A stretch of DNA of 64,000 bases, taken from a virus. The translations under genes and the position numbers were made by a program. The notes under the pieces are model-generated. The model did no database searches. It had not been told where the DNA came from and saw nothing but the letters and a program-made list of their open reading frames with translations. Within the stretch, counting starts at the first letter, position 1; each line of letters begins with the position of its first letter. Shown one piece after another: positions 22,772 to 30,034 of this stretch. The stretch covers positions 33,214 to 97,213 of IMG/VR virus record IMGVR_UViG_3300032069_000001, one strand, 5' to 3'.

Positions 22772-23149
22772 TTACCCAGTCTTCCTCTCATCACCTTCTC
22801 CGCCCAGATGAAACAACTTCTTAAAAAATCCCTTTTTCGTTTCTACCTTTTCGCCAACAACTGTTCCATCTTTTTTCAAGGAGAGCAAATGAACTGCATT
22901 GTTCTTAAGAGCATTGAGACAGGAATTAGCAACAATGTTCCAAAAGGCATTAGTTAAAAGTAGGTTTTTATCTTTATCAAACTTCATCAAATAGGGATTA
23001 TCTTTCCCCTGCCTTTCCTTGATTAACTGGGAGCACTCAACATCAATCACTTCCGCAAATGGACTTAACACTTCATCAGGTTTTTCTATCACAGGGTTCT
23101 GCACATTTTTTTTCACCTGCGGTATTACTTTTTTATTTGTTCTTGGCAT
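22772..23149 (-). CDS. Hypothetical protein, 125 aa
   Basis: MPRTNKKVIPQVKKNVQNPV: a basic, unstructured start, then an acidic helix, a compact middle (LLTNAFWNIVANSCLNALKN) and a basic end (KKGFFKKLFHLGGEGDERK). GGGGG precedes the ATG. No family is recognised. Confidence 0.62.
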   Translation of the reverse strand: MPRTNKKVIPQVKKNVQNPVIEKPDEVLSPFAEVIDVECSQLIKERQGKDNPYLMKFDKDKNLLLTNAFWNIVANSCLNALKNNAVHLLSLKKDGTVVGEKVETKKGFFKKLFHLGGEGDERKTG

Positions 23150-23189
23150 ATTTCCCCCTTTTTTTCTTAAATTTCTTAATAATTCTTAA

Positions 23190-23507
23190 TCACACTACAT
23201 TAAAATCATCTAAATTTTCTACGACCAATGACCCACCAACGTCTTGTGGCGTTCCATCAGAATTTCCCTTTTTGACTACCGAATTATTAGGAATATTAGG
23301 AGCTGAACTCTTTAAAGCTTCAACAATCCTGTCTATTGTTTCCAACACAACATTATGAATTGCTATCGTAGCTTTATGAATATCAACTTTACGGCTTGCA
23401 ACATCATCAAGAGTATTAAGAATAAAAGTTTTTTGCATTGCCATTTCTTTATCCGAATGATAATGAACTTGTCCAACTGCGTCGTCTATCGCTTCTTTTA
23501 AATCCAT
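23190..23507 (-). CDS. Helical protein with LDDFNVV tail
   Basis: 105 residues, MDLKEAIDDAVGQVHYHSDK, mostly amphipathic helix, then a flexible Gly/Ser/Pro part and the ending ENLDDFNVV. The tail matches that of the gene at 22064. GGGGGC precedes the ATG. No family is recognised. Confidence 0.62.
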   Translation of the reverse strand: MDLKEAIDDAVGQVHYHSDKEMAMQKTFILNTLDDVASRKVDIHKATIAIHNVVLETIDRIVEALKSSAPNIPNNSVVKKGNSDGTPQDVGGSLVVENLDDFNVV

Positions 23508-23517
23508 AAAAGCCCCC

Positions 23518-23784
23518 TTATTCTACAAACGTTTTATCATCAGTAGTATCACCAAAATATTTACTTCTGACATTGTTTTTCATCTCTTTGTCTTTCTTTA
23601 ACAAAACACCGTGAGACATAAAACCCGTTTGAATTGCCATTCTAACAACACTTGTGCCATAGTATCCTTTTTCTTTTGTGCCACCGCATTTGCACTTCAT
23701 CTTGGACTTGCTATCCGAACTTGAGTGGAAGAACTCGTCCGTAATCTTCCCACACTTTTTGCATTTATACGTGTAAATAGGCAT
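23518..23784 (-). CDS. FmdB-family zinc ribbon protein
   Basis: 88 residues. It starts MPIYTYKCKKCGKITDEFFH, the hallmark opening of FmdB/CxxC_CxxC_SSSS zinc ribbons, and continues with MKCKCGGTKEKGYYG. FmdB proteins are thought to be regulators, but their role is poorly known. It overlaps the nuclease-like gene by one base. Confidence 0.82.
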   Translation of the reverse strand: MPIYTYKCKKCGKITDEFFHSSSDSKSKMKCKCGGTKEKGYYGTSVVRMAIQTGFMSHGVLLKKDKEMKNNVRSKYFGDTTDDKTFVE

Positions 23785-24629
23785 TATCCTCTCCTAATTT
23801 TCTTACAATTATTAAGAATAAGCTTCCTGTGCTTCAAATACCAATGCTTCTGCGTCGCCTTCAATCTTTCCCTCCTGCAATAAAAACAGTATCTTGGTCT
23901 CATTGTGTTATAATCTATTGTCTGACCACACTTTTTACACACCGTAATCTTTACAGTAGGTATCGGTTCTCTCCTTCTTTCACCAACCAAACGTAAATCT
24001 AAATCTGGATTATACCAACAGTCATACTTGGAATGATTGTTTCTATAAATGCTAATAGCATTAACTTCTGGAATACGTTTAGACGGAATAACATAAAAGA
24101 ACTCTATTTCATTATTCTCATCTATTGCCACACAAATAAGAAAATCGCATATCTTTGGGTAATCTCTCCTGACTGTCGTCGTGTTTCCTAATCTTCTTTT
24201 GTATCCAACAAGACTATTCAAACTCTTTGTGCCGTCATCTGCAAGAGCAAAACAAAAGAAAGGATAATCTCTTTGGGCATACTTCCCTCCTTTTTTCATC
24301 ATTACCTTACTTCCCTTGACTTCTATTCTTAATTTTCCTAATAATACGTCGCAGGTTGAGTGAGGGTCTATCTTGTTTAAGTCAACTATTTTTTCGTTTG
24401 GGTATTTATCTTTCAAATACCTAATAGCTATTTTTTCCGCTTGTCTGCCAACACCTTTTAAGATAGTTTTAATATTGTTATCCTTCCGCTTTTGCTGAAC
24501 ATAAGCTTCAGAACAACTATATTTCTCCGCAATTAAAGCGTCTGACAATCCAGCTTTATACTCCTTCTCCAAAACAGAAGGAATAAGCGTCTTTGCTTTA
24601 TCTGATAAATTAACTCCCTTTTTAGCCAT
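23784..24629 (-). CDS. HTH / PD-(D/E)XK-like / zinc-finger protein, putative endonuclease
   Basis: 281 residues from ATG 24629; an earlier in-frame start would lie deep in the upstream gene. Residues 1-60 hold a helix-turn-helix (SDALIAEKYSCSEAYVQQKR). Around residues 90-110, HSTCDVLLGKLRIEVKGSKV gives the D...ExK pattern of PD-(D/E)XK nucleases. The C-terminus has VCKKCGQTIDYN and RYCFYCRRERLK, a zinc finger followed by a basic tail. The build resembles site-specific or mobile endonucleases. Host-DNA degradation or exclusion of other phages are possible roles. Confidence 0.68.
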   Translation of the reverse strand: MAKKGVNLSDKAKTLIPSVLEKEYKAGLSDALIAEKYSCSEAYVQQKRKDNNIKTILKGVGRQAEKIAIRYLKDKYPNEKIVDLNKIDPHSTCDVLLGKLRIEVKGSKVMMKKGGKYAQRDYPFFCFALADDGTKSLNSLVGYKRRLGNTTTVRRDYPKICDFLICVAIDENNEIEFFYVIPSKRIPEVNAISIYRNNHSKYDCWYNPDLDLRLVGERRREPIPTVKITVCKKCGQTIDYNTMRPRYCFYCRRERLKATQKHWYLKHRKLILNNCKKIRRG

Positions 24630-24864
24630 CAACTTTCCCTTGAATATTATTGCACTCATTGTATCTGCCACATTGTATCCCAAGACAATTTACGGCAAAC
24701 ACAACCATCTGCGGAGTATTAAATCCCCCCGCCTTAATGGTGAACTGCATCATAGCTGGGCATACCTTCTTGCCAATCGGAATACGAATATCTACAATGT
24801 TAAATCCACCCGTATCTTCTGGCGGAGGAAGTCCCTTCTCTTTTTCATCATTTTTTCCCACCAT
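24622..24864 (-). CDS. Small cysteine-containing protein (80 aa)
   Basis: ATG 24864 (MVGKNDEKEKGLPPPEDTGG) behind GGAGGGCAAG. The C-terminal part has CPAMMQF, NCLGIQCGRYNEC: four cysteines, possibly one metal site. It contains FNIVD, like the LDDFNVV tails nearby. It overlaps the nuclease start. Confidence 0.62.
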   Translation of the reverse strand: MVGKNDEKEKGLPPPEDTGGFNIVDIRIPIGKKVCPAMMQFTIKAGGFNTPQMVVFAVNCLGIQCGRYNECNNIQGKVDG

Positions 24865-25141
24865 CTTGCCCTCCTTTCTTATTTTTATTAGGAATATTAA
24901 GAACTCTTGAAACATTTTTAGGTAATCCTACCTTCATTAAATAATCTATATGCTCTGCCAAATCATCAACCATTAAAAGCAATTCCTCTACAACAATAGC
25001 TATCATTGCCAAATCAATCACACCTGTCTCGTGTTTCTTATCCAACTGCGTGTAAAGCTGTTTGGCTTTCTCTCTTATATCTTTTAATGTTTTCTTCCCT
25101 TCAAATAATTCCTGTATCTCTTTCAGTTTATTTACGTCCAC
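24848..25141 (-). CDS. Helical protein, 97 aa
   Basis: GTG start behind GGAGGCGAGTT. MDVNKLKEIQELFEGKKTLK begins an all-helical protein with a hydrophobic helix (DLAMIAIVVEELLLMVDDLA), too acidic for a membrane span. The end RVLNIPNKNKKGG is encoded by the dispersed TTAGGAATATTAAGAA word. No family is recognised. Confidence 0.62.
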   Translation of the reverse strand: MDVNKLKEIQELFEGKKTLKDIREKAKQLYTQLDKKHETGVIDLAMIAIVVEELLLMVDDLAEHIDYLMKVGLPKNVSRVLNIPNKNKKGGQDGGKK

Positions 25142-25514
25142 AACTCGCCTCCTCTACGGTCTCCAATGTTCCGTAATTCAACTTCCAGTCATCAGGGTCA
25201 ACAATATTTAAAACTTTAATTACCCTTAAAACAAAGCTATCATTAAATTTTCTTAATACGTAAGTTTCTTTTCTCTCCGCAATGGCGTGGTGCAACTCAT
25301 CATAAACACCCTTGCCAATGTGTTTCTTGTGTTCCATTGCAACAACAACAGAACACGTATCTATTTTTTCCAAATAAGGTTGTATTGAACCAAGCTCACC
25401 CAAATCTCTGTTCGGGCATATTACCTTAAACTTCCCTTCAAGATATTTACGGGCTTCCTTTTCGGTCTGACTTCCATACGAAAGCTTGCTATGTGCAAAA
25501 TAAGCTCTTTTCAT
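25128..25514 (-). CDS. Nucleoside deoxyribosyltransferase-like protein
   Basis: 128 residues. MKRAYFAHSKLSYGSQTEKE, then KVICPNRDLGELGS, DTCSVVVAMEH and GKGVYDELHHA follow the order of the Rossmann-like nucleoside 2-deoxyribosyltransferase/DUF4406 fold. The late Glu in YDELHHA fits the catalytic nucleophile position. It may exchange or hydrolyse nucleobases, a possible nucleotide-salvage or base-modification function. The assignment is by fold pattern only. Confidence 0.65.
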   Translation of the reverse strand: MKRAYFAHSKLSYGSQTEKEARKYLEGKFKVICPNRDLGELGSIQPYLEKIDTCSVVVAMEHKKHIGKGVYDELHHAIAERKETYVLRKFNDSFVLRVIKVLNIVDPDDWKLNYGTLETVEEASCGRK

Positions 25515-25693
25515 TTAATCCCCTTATAAATCCGATAGTCGTATCCTTCTCTCAAAAGCACACCATTAAGCATTATAAAATCTCTTTTCTCTATCCTCAT
25601 ATTATTAAACACAACTACTGTTTCATCTGGCTTTGCTTTTTCATCTTTCTTTTTTCTTTCCTTGCTCCCCATAAACCATTTTTTATTCAGCAT
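25511..25693 (-). CDS. Small protein, 60 aa
   Basis: ATG 25693 (MLNKKWFMGSKERKKKDEKA) after GGGAGGGAATTT, overlapping the upstream stop. A basic start, then a beta part (ETVVVFNNMRIEKRDFIMLN). No family is recognised. Confidence 0.58.
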   Translation of the reverse strand: MLNKKWFMGSKERKKKDEKAKPDETVVVFNNMRIEKRDFIMLNGVLLREGYDYRIYKGIK

Positions 25694-26747
25694 AAATTCC
25701 CTCCCACCCACTTACTCTTTCAAGCATAAAAACAACATTCTTATCCCAACGTCCATCGTCCTTTTTATCCATTTTGTCAATAACTCTTTTTTCGTCAACC
25801 AATAATCTCATCATTGCACAAATTTCAGGGTCTAACAACCACCTGTTCCATTTGTCGCTCCACAAACCAAGCTGTGTAAGTCTGGCGAGCGTCCAATTAA
25901 CATTACAATCATTTACTTGTAGCCAGCCATAATCTTTTGTAGTCTTAATAAGATGTTTCTTTAGTTCCTCAAAAGATATTACTACAACCCTTTCCTTTTC
26001 GTCTCCTTTTTCTCTGTAATACAATGTCCAAGTTCCGTCCTTATTCCTAATAGCCCTTTTCCCTGACTTAACAACATATTCGTATGATATTGTTTTCTTT
26101 CCACCCTCAACGACATACCAATCATAATAATCGCTTCCAGTTTTTACCTTCTCTATTTTTCTATTCTCGTCCTCCATTATGTAATTTCCGTATTTATCCT
26201 TAAGATAATTCTGGCAAATAAGTTGAAATGTATAATCGCTTTCTGATTTACCTTCTCCCAACAAACGCAATGCTGTTTGTCTCGGACTTTTAGCATAATA
26301 TTTTATTTCTCCCTTTTCCCATAGTTTCATTGAAGCACTAAAAGCAACGTCAACTGCTGTTTCAAGGTCTTTCTCTTTGCGGTGCATACCCCAAGCCCCA
26401 TACAAACCAATCAAGCGGTCTCTTAAACCAAAACAATAGTTTTTTTTCTTTTCTATCTTTTTATCTTCCTCTTGTTTTTTTATCATATCAATTATATCTG
26501 ATTGCAATTTTATTTTATCATCTTGAACTTTTGAAAGCTTTGCTTCCGTATCATCAATAACAGTAATGGAATTACCATACTTCTTAATTAAATCTGAAAG
26601 GTCTTTACGTATTTTATTAAGCTGTCCCCATTCAAGAACAATAACAACGCAAAGAGCCAAGATAATACCAACCAAAACCAAGCTAACCAAAACCTTAACT
26701 CTTATTAAAGTCTGGACGGCTTTAATGACGGCTCTTATATCAAACAT
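25683..26747 (-). CDS. Membrane-anchored protein with transglycosylase-like segment
   Basis: 354 residues from ATG 26747. A transmembrane helix lies at about 15-38 (VKVLVSLVLVGIILALCVVI), followed by a coiled coil to about residue 95, and then a large extracytoplasmic part. Near 275-320, TKDYGWLQVNDCNVNW and LLDPEICAMMRLLVD recall the GLMQV and late DP boxes of soluble lytic transglycosylases. The catalytic glutamate is not clear to me, so the enzyme call is tentative. A wall-acting role early in infection is possible. Confidence 0.6.
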   Translation of the reverse strand: MFDIRAVIKAVQTLIRVKVLVSLVLVGIILALCVVIVLEWGQLNKIRKDLSDLIKKYGNSITVIDDTEAKLSKVQDDKIKLQSDIIDMIKKQEEDKKIEKKKNYCFGLRDRLIGLYGAWGMHRKEKDLETAVDVAFSASMKLWEKGEIKYYAKSPRQTALRLLGEGKSESDYTFQLICQNYLKDKYGNYIMEDENRKIEKVKTGSDYYDWYVVEGGKKTISYEYVVKSGKRAIRNKDGTWTLYYREKGDEKERVVVISFEELKKHLIKTTKDYGWLQVNDCNVNWTLARLTQLGLWSDKWNRWLLDPEICAMMRLLVDEKRVIDKMDKKDDGRWDKNVVFMLERVSGWEGIYAE

Positions 26748-27037
26748 CAAATCTCCTTTTTGCCGTCCTGTTCCTTAAGGAACTTCGCTATGTCTCCCTT
26801 CAACTGCTGAATATATGTTGAGTATTTAATAGCGTTGACTATCGGCTTCCCGCCCTTCCATTCTGAAAGCAAATCCCCAAGATTTTCTCCTTCAAAAATA
26901 AATATAATCTTACGACCGCCGACAACTTCCTTGCCTAAAAGTCTGCACTCCCGAGCCATAAAATAAGCCCCTTCGTAAATGCTGTCGGTGCGATACTTCC
27001 CCGTTTTTCTTACGTCATCAATTTCTTTATCTTGCAT
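26747..27037 (-). CDS. Hypothetical protein, 96 aa
   Basis: MQDKEIDDVRKTGKYRTDSI with GGGAGG before it. Helical start and end with a beta strand between (GGRKIIFIFEGENLGDLLSE). This KIIFIFE-type strand followed by an aspartate/leucine helix occurs in small phage proteins of unknown role. TGATG overlap with the membrane protein gene. Confidence 0.62.
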   Translation of the reverse strand: MQDKEIDDVRKTGKYRTDSIYEGAYFMARECRLLGKEVVGGRKIIFIFEGENLGDLLSEWKGGKPIVNAIKYSTYIQQLKGDIAKFLKEQDGKKEI

Positions 27038-27061
27038 TTAATCCTCCCGTCTATAATGATT

Positions 27062-27367
27062 TTATTTTTTCTTTTTCAAATCATCTTTTTGTTGCTTATC
27101 CCAACCACCAACGACCCTTATCAAGCCAACCAAACCGACGACTACCATACCGACCGAAGCGTATTGGTTAATATTGCTCTCAAACTTTATGTTGCCTTCC
27201 TGTTGCCAAAAAGATATTCTTGGCGTGGGTATTTGTGCATCAAGTTTTGCCTTCTCTGCGTCTAAAAATACCTTCTTTTCCTCAATCGTCATATCCTCAA
27301 ACTTTTTTAACGGAACATCTTTCTCTGCCATATTGTCCTCCTTCTTCTTAAATATTTTATTGAACAT
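27062..27367 (-). CDS. Membrane protein, 101 aa
   Basis: MFNKIFKKKEDNMAEKDVPL; the second Met (27331) is an alternative start with its own GGAGGACAAT. A charged helix leads to one transmembrane segment (YASVGMVVVGLVGLIRVVGG) and a lysine-rich end. No family is recognised. Confidence 0.62.
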   Translation of the reverse strand: MFNKIFKKKEDNMAEKDVPLKKFEDMTIEEKKVFLDAEKAKLDAQIPTPRISFWQQEGNIKFESNINQYASVGMVVVGLVGLIRVVGGWDKQQKDDLKKKK

Positions 27368-27491
27368 TGTCCTTACCCCCTTTTTGAACTTTTTTTATTT
27401 CGCATTTCTCGTCTCTATCTGGACAATCCTTACATCTCTTTTTATTCGTCTTAATACCTTTCTTAACGCAAATCGCCTTTTCTTCGGGCAT
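27357..27491 (-). CDS. Tiny four-cysteine protein (44 aa)
   Basis: ATG 27491 behind AAGGGGGTGAGTAAGGAG. MPEEKAICVKKGIKTNKKRC, then KDCPDRDEKCEIKK: C8, C20, C23 and C30. The end overlaps the start of the membrane protein gene. Similar to the tiny cysteine proteins of the rightward operon. Confidence 0.58.
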   Translation of the reverse strand: MPEEKAICVKKGIKTNKKRCKDCPDRDEKCEIKKVQKGGKDNVQ

Positions 27492-27495
27492 CTCC

Positions 27496-27756
27496 TTACT
27501 CACCCCCTTCTTGAATTTTCATACTCTTAATTTCCTCTGGACTTACATCAGTTAGTTTTAGCTCTTTCGGTTTATCCTGTATTGCGTCCATATCTGCATC
27601 TTTTTTCCCTTCAACCACTCCATTATGAACCATAATCATTACAATCTGCTTGATAAATTCCGCATCTGTTATTATATCTCTTTTTGTTTTTTGTTTCTTT
27701 ATCCAATCATAATCCTCTTGCTGTATCAAAACTTCGTGAAGCGTTATGTAATTCAT
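27496..27756 (-). CDS. Small protein, 86 aa
   Basis: MNYITLHEVLIQQEDYDWIK, a helical N-terminal half (AEFIKQIVMIMVHNGVVEGK) and an acidic, flexible C-terminus. AGGAGAAAT precedes the ATG. Overlaps the previous gene. No family is recognised. Confidence 0.6.
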   Translation of the reverse strand: MNYITLHEVLIQQEDYDWIKKQKTKRDIITDAEFIKQIVMIMVHNGVVEGKKDADMDAIQDKPKELKLTDVSPEEIKSMKIQEGGE

Positions 27757-28112
27757 TTCTCCTCCTTTGCTATTTTATCAAAATAATCCTCTGGCTTCAT
27801 ATCCAATACTTTTTCCGCAAACAATCTTAACCCCTTTTTCAATTCTTCAGTAGGTTTTGTATGAACTATATATTGCTTGCTGTCCTCGTAGGTCAATCCC
27901 CATTTTTTTACTAATTCTTTTATCTTGTTTAAATCTGCTCCCAACATTAACGCCTCTAAAACCAAAGTCCAGGCGTCTGCTCTATCATCTGTCTCTATTA
28001 ACCAAACCTTTTTTACAAAAGGACTACTAAAATATTCATCATCACTATCCACAACAACTGGATTTTTACCGATTAAATCTCCGTTAGTATGTAAATAATA
28101 ATACCATTTCAT
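27753..28112 (-). CDS. Hypothetical protein, 119 aa
   Basis: MKWYYYLHTNGDLIGKNPVV. The first half is beta-rich with an acidic loop (DSDDEYFSSPFVKKVWLIET), then come helices (AWTLVLEALMLGADLNKIKE). Proteins beginning WYYYLHTNGDLI occur in phage accessory regions, without known function. ATGA overlap with the 29-residue gene upstream. Confidence 0.65.
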   Translation of the reverse strand: MKWYYYLHTNGDLIGKNPVVVDSDDEYFSSPFVKKVWLIETDDRADAWTLVLEALMLGADLNKIKELVKKWGLTYEDSKQYIVHTKPTEELKKGLRLFAEKVLDMKPEDYFDKIAKEEK

Positions 28113-28198
28113 TTTATTCTCCTCCCTATTCTAACGTGTAAAAAAGGAAATTTTAAATCCCACCAACACATTACTTTCCCACCAAATAAAAATTTCAT
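28109..28198 (-). CDS. Micro-gene of 29 aa
   Basis: The ATG at 28198 overlaps the upstream TAA (TAATG), with AAAGGAAAAC before it; its TGA overlaps the next ATG (ATGA). It fills the gap exactly and carries the next gene's GGGAGGAG site. The product starts MKFLFGGKVMCWWDLKFPF and ends basic (HVRIGRRIK). Double coupling is good evidence that it is translated. Confidence 0.55.
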   Translation of the reverse strand: MKFLFGGKVMCWWDLKFPFLHVRIGRRIK

Positions 28199-28638
28199 TA
28201 GTTTTCCTTTGCCATTTCCGACAAAATGTATCCCTCTAAATCCTTTTCCTTTTTCTCAAATTTATCTTTATACAATACCCACAAATCAGCACCCACGATT
28301 TTGTTTTTCTTAAGCCACATCAACATATCCTTCCACTTTGGATTACCCCTAAACATCATCATCACGCCTATCGCACCAGGATTGCCATTTGATATTTCTA
28401 CAACAAGTTCCTTTATTTCGTGTATCTCTCTTGAGTTTTCATTGAAGTCATTAACACCCATTTCCTTGCCTTCCTCAAAGACCCAATTCGGTTCTATGTC
28501 TGCCCAAGACCAGCCTTCTTTACCGTCAATATGAATTTTAAAATACGGTTTCTCTGTCGGCATCTCGGGGTGCTTCAACTCCAAAAGCAATTCCTCAATC
28601 TTTTTTGCTATAAGTTTTTTCTCCTCTACGCTGAACAT
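28198..28638 (-). CDS. Hypothetical protein, 146 aa
   Basis: MFSVEEKKLIAKKIEELLLE, with an AAAGGAGGCGTAGA leader. The middle has KEGWSWADIEPNWVFEEGKE, then a helix and GNPGAIGVMMMFRGNPKWKD, a pattern typical of a conserved phage protein family without known function. Confidence 0.65.
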   Translation of the reverse strand: MFSVEEKKLIAKKIEELLLELKHPEMPTEKPYFKIHIDGKEGWSWADIEPNWVFEEGKEMGVNDFNENSREIHEIKELVVEISNGNPGAIGVMMMFRGNPKWKDMLMWLKKNKIVGADLWVLYKDKFEKKEKDLEGYILSEMAKEN

Positions 28639-28639
28639 T

Positions 28640-29044
28640 CTACGCCTCCTTTAATGCAAATATTTCTATTTCCAATCTCGGATTTTTCTTATCAATGCTA
28701 AAGTCTATAAATCTCGGCAAGCAATCCTTGTCGTCGTGAAATACCCACTTCTTCATACTATCCTCTGTAAGCTTAAGTAAGTTAGAACAATCTCCGTGCC
28801 TGCCATTCTCCCAATAGACTATAATATTCATTACAAACTTCGTGCCTTTAGGTATCATCATAAAGTCCTGCTTCTGCATTTCGCTAAAGGCATAAATCCC
28901 CATACCCTCTTTCCAGTCTTTTGCTTCCTCTGTTAGCACTCTCCCTGTATAACTCCTACCGTAAGCACTATAACGTGTAGCGTTCTTGTAGCAATGATTA
29001 ACGCTCTCTGGTAAAGGCATTGACAACTTCAATACATCGCCCAT
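28640..29044 (-). CDS. rusA: RusA-like Holliday junction resolvase
   Basis: 134 residues. RusA enzymes are dimeric magnesium-dependent endonucleases that cut four-way junctions. The expected order is seen: PLPESVNHCYKN at the start, YTGRVLTEEAKDWKEG, then the acidic box GRHGDCSNLLKLTEDSM with Asp and Asn, and VFHDDKDCLPRFIDF, followed by RLEIEIF. It would resolve intermediates made by phage recombination and by the branch-migration ATPase at 15110-16072. It sits between small genes and starts directly after the 44-residue gene. Confidence 0.85.
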   Translation of the reverse strand: MGDVLKLSMPLPESVNHCYKNATRYSAYGRSYTGRVLTEEAKDWKEGMGIYAFSEMQKQDFMMIPKGTKFVMNIIVYWENGRHGDCSNLLKLTEDSMKKWVFHDDKDCLPRFIDFSIDKKNPRLEIEIFALKEA

Positions 29045-29179
29045 TTACTTAACCACCCACATTATAGGATATTTTTCCTCTTTCTTTTTAATAAGCCACC
29101 CTAAAAAATATACGTGAACATTGATATATATGTTTTCTTTACCGCTACTAACCGTTACGTTTATCGTTATTAAATTCAT
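29045..29179 (-). CDS. Small protein, 44 aa
   Basis: ATG 29179 behind AAAAAGGAGAGCAG; its stop lies immediately before the rusA start. MNLITINVTVSSGKENIYIN, then a hydrophobic HVYFLGWLI and a basic/hydrophobic end. Possibly membrane-associated. No family is recognised. Confidence 0.58.
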   Translation of the reverse strand: MNLITINVTVSSGKENIYINVHVYFLGWLIKKKEEKYPIMWVVK

Positions 29180-29262
29180 CTGCTCTCCTTTTTAAAGAGG
29201 AGGCGGGACTTTTAACCGAACCGCCATCAGCTTTTTCCGAAAAGACAAGACGCAAAGTTCAG
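29180..29262 (-). other. Intergenic hairpin region
   Basis: 83 bases without a gene. The CCCGCCTC arm just upstream of the next ribosome site can pair with GAG(AA)GCGGG at the end of the upstream gene. Inside is a CTTTTCGGAAAAAG hairpin. It could modulate translation of the small gene and rusA. A tRNA-like reading was tried and rejected. Confidence 0.4.
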
Positions 29263-29439
29263 CTACGCCCGCTTCTCCCCCGTTTCAACATCAACAACAG
29301 CCTTCAAAGAATGAAGTTTGTGATTGCAAACAAAACGAACTTTCTTAATAATCTTAATATTCTTAAGAACATTGTCGTTTAAATGCTTCTTGATTATCCC
29401 TTCCAGGTTCTCCTGGCTAATTTCTATTTTTGCGTCCAC
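29263..29439 (-). CDS. Small protein, 58 aa
   Basis: GTG start at 29439 with GGAGGTAAAAA. It reads VDAKIEISQENLEGIIKKHL, then a hydrophobic/basic helix and VRFVCNHKLHSLKAVVDVE. It overlaps the upstream gene by 23 bases. The middle LKNIKIIKK is encoded by the dispersed CTTAAGAATATTAAG word. No family is recognised. Confidence 0.6.
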   Translation of the reverse strand: MDAKIEISQENLEGIIKKHLNDNVLKNIKIIKKVRFVCNHKLHSLKAVVDVETGEKRA

Positions 29440-30025
29440 TTTTTACCTCCTTTTCTTTTGCCACTTTTACAGCTTGCTCTTTTAATATATCGTGCTTATA
29501 CTTTTTAAAGAACGGACAAATATTTCCCCTGTGTATCGGGCAACCCATCTTGAGCCCATCAAGAACCAAGTCTTCGTCGTTGAACAATGTTCCAGTATAG
29601 TTTGGGTTAGACTTCATCTGGTCAACTTCTTTCCTTAAATCACTCCTGCTTAAATCCCTCGCCTTGTCCAACATTTCTTTATAGTTCTTGTCCGTCACAA
29701 CAGGAGCAATCATATTCAACTTCGTCCAATGAATATCCGCCAGCTCTGCCTGCGGAACCTTGTAGGTCTGGATATACATTCTGTAAATTTTCATTAACGC
29801 ATAAACCGTGCTTCTATCAAAACCAATCTCGGGCATACCCAAATATTCCTCAAAGGTGTCTGCCATACTTTCATACAGCTTGCCATCAAATATTTTCACA
29901 AAGGTTTTCCCAAACTCAATAAAGCTTATAACAACAACACGCTTCAACTCCAAAATATGATTATGGAGTTCGTGCATTTCCTCCGCCCGCTTTTGTTTCT
30001 CCGTCTTGTCCAGCTCTTTACCCAT
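29417..30025 (-). CDS. DUF3102-like helical protein
   Basis: 202 residues, with an AGGAGGCGTAG leader. Long charged helices, then YLGMPEIGFDRSTVYALMKI and YKVPQAELADIHWTKLNMIA, a layout like the DUF3102/plasmid-partition helper helices of phage proteins that pair HTH-like units with a basic tail. Near the end is CPIHRGNICPFFKKYKH with two cysteines and two histidines. A DNA-binding role is likely but not proven. Confidence 0.62.
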   Translation of the reverse strand: MGKELDKTEKQKRAEEMHELHNHILELKRVVVISFIEFGKTFVKIFDGKLYESMADTFEEYLGMPEIGFDRSTVYALMKIYRMYIQTYKVPQAELADIHWTKLNMIAPVVTDKNYKEMLDKARDLSRSDLRKEVDQMKSNPNYTGTLFNDEDLVLDGLKMGCPIHRGNICPFFKKYKHDILKEQAVKVAKEKEVKSGRKNRN

Positions 30026-30034
30026 CTACGCCTC

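Noticed and set aside
29205-29275. c-di-GMP riboswitch-like GACGCAAAG on the plus strand
   Set aside because: Only the short GACGCAAAG string matches; the remaining conserved boxes and the orientation relative to genes do not fit.
29190-29290. tRNA-like string (GCGGGCGTAGC... then GGTTCGG)
   Set aside because: The acceptor arms pair for only five bases, the T-stem does not pair, and the GCGGGCGTAG part is the end of a 58-codon gene.
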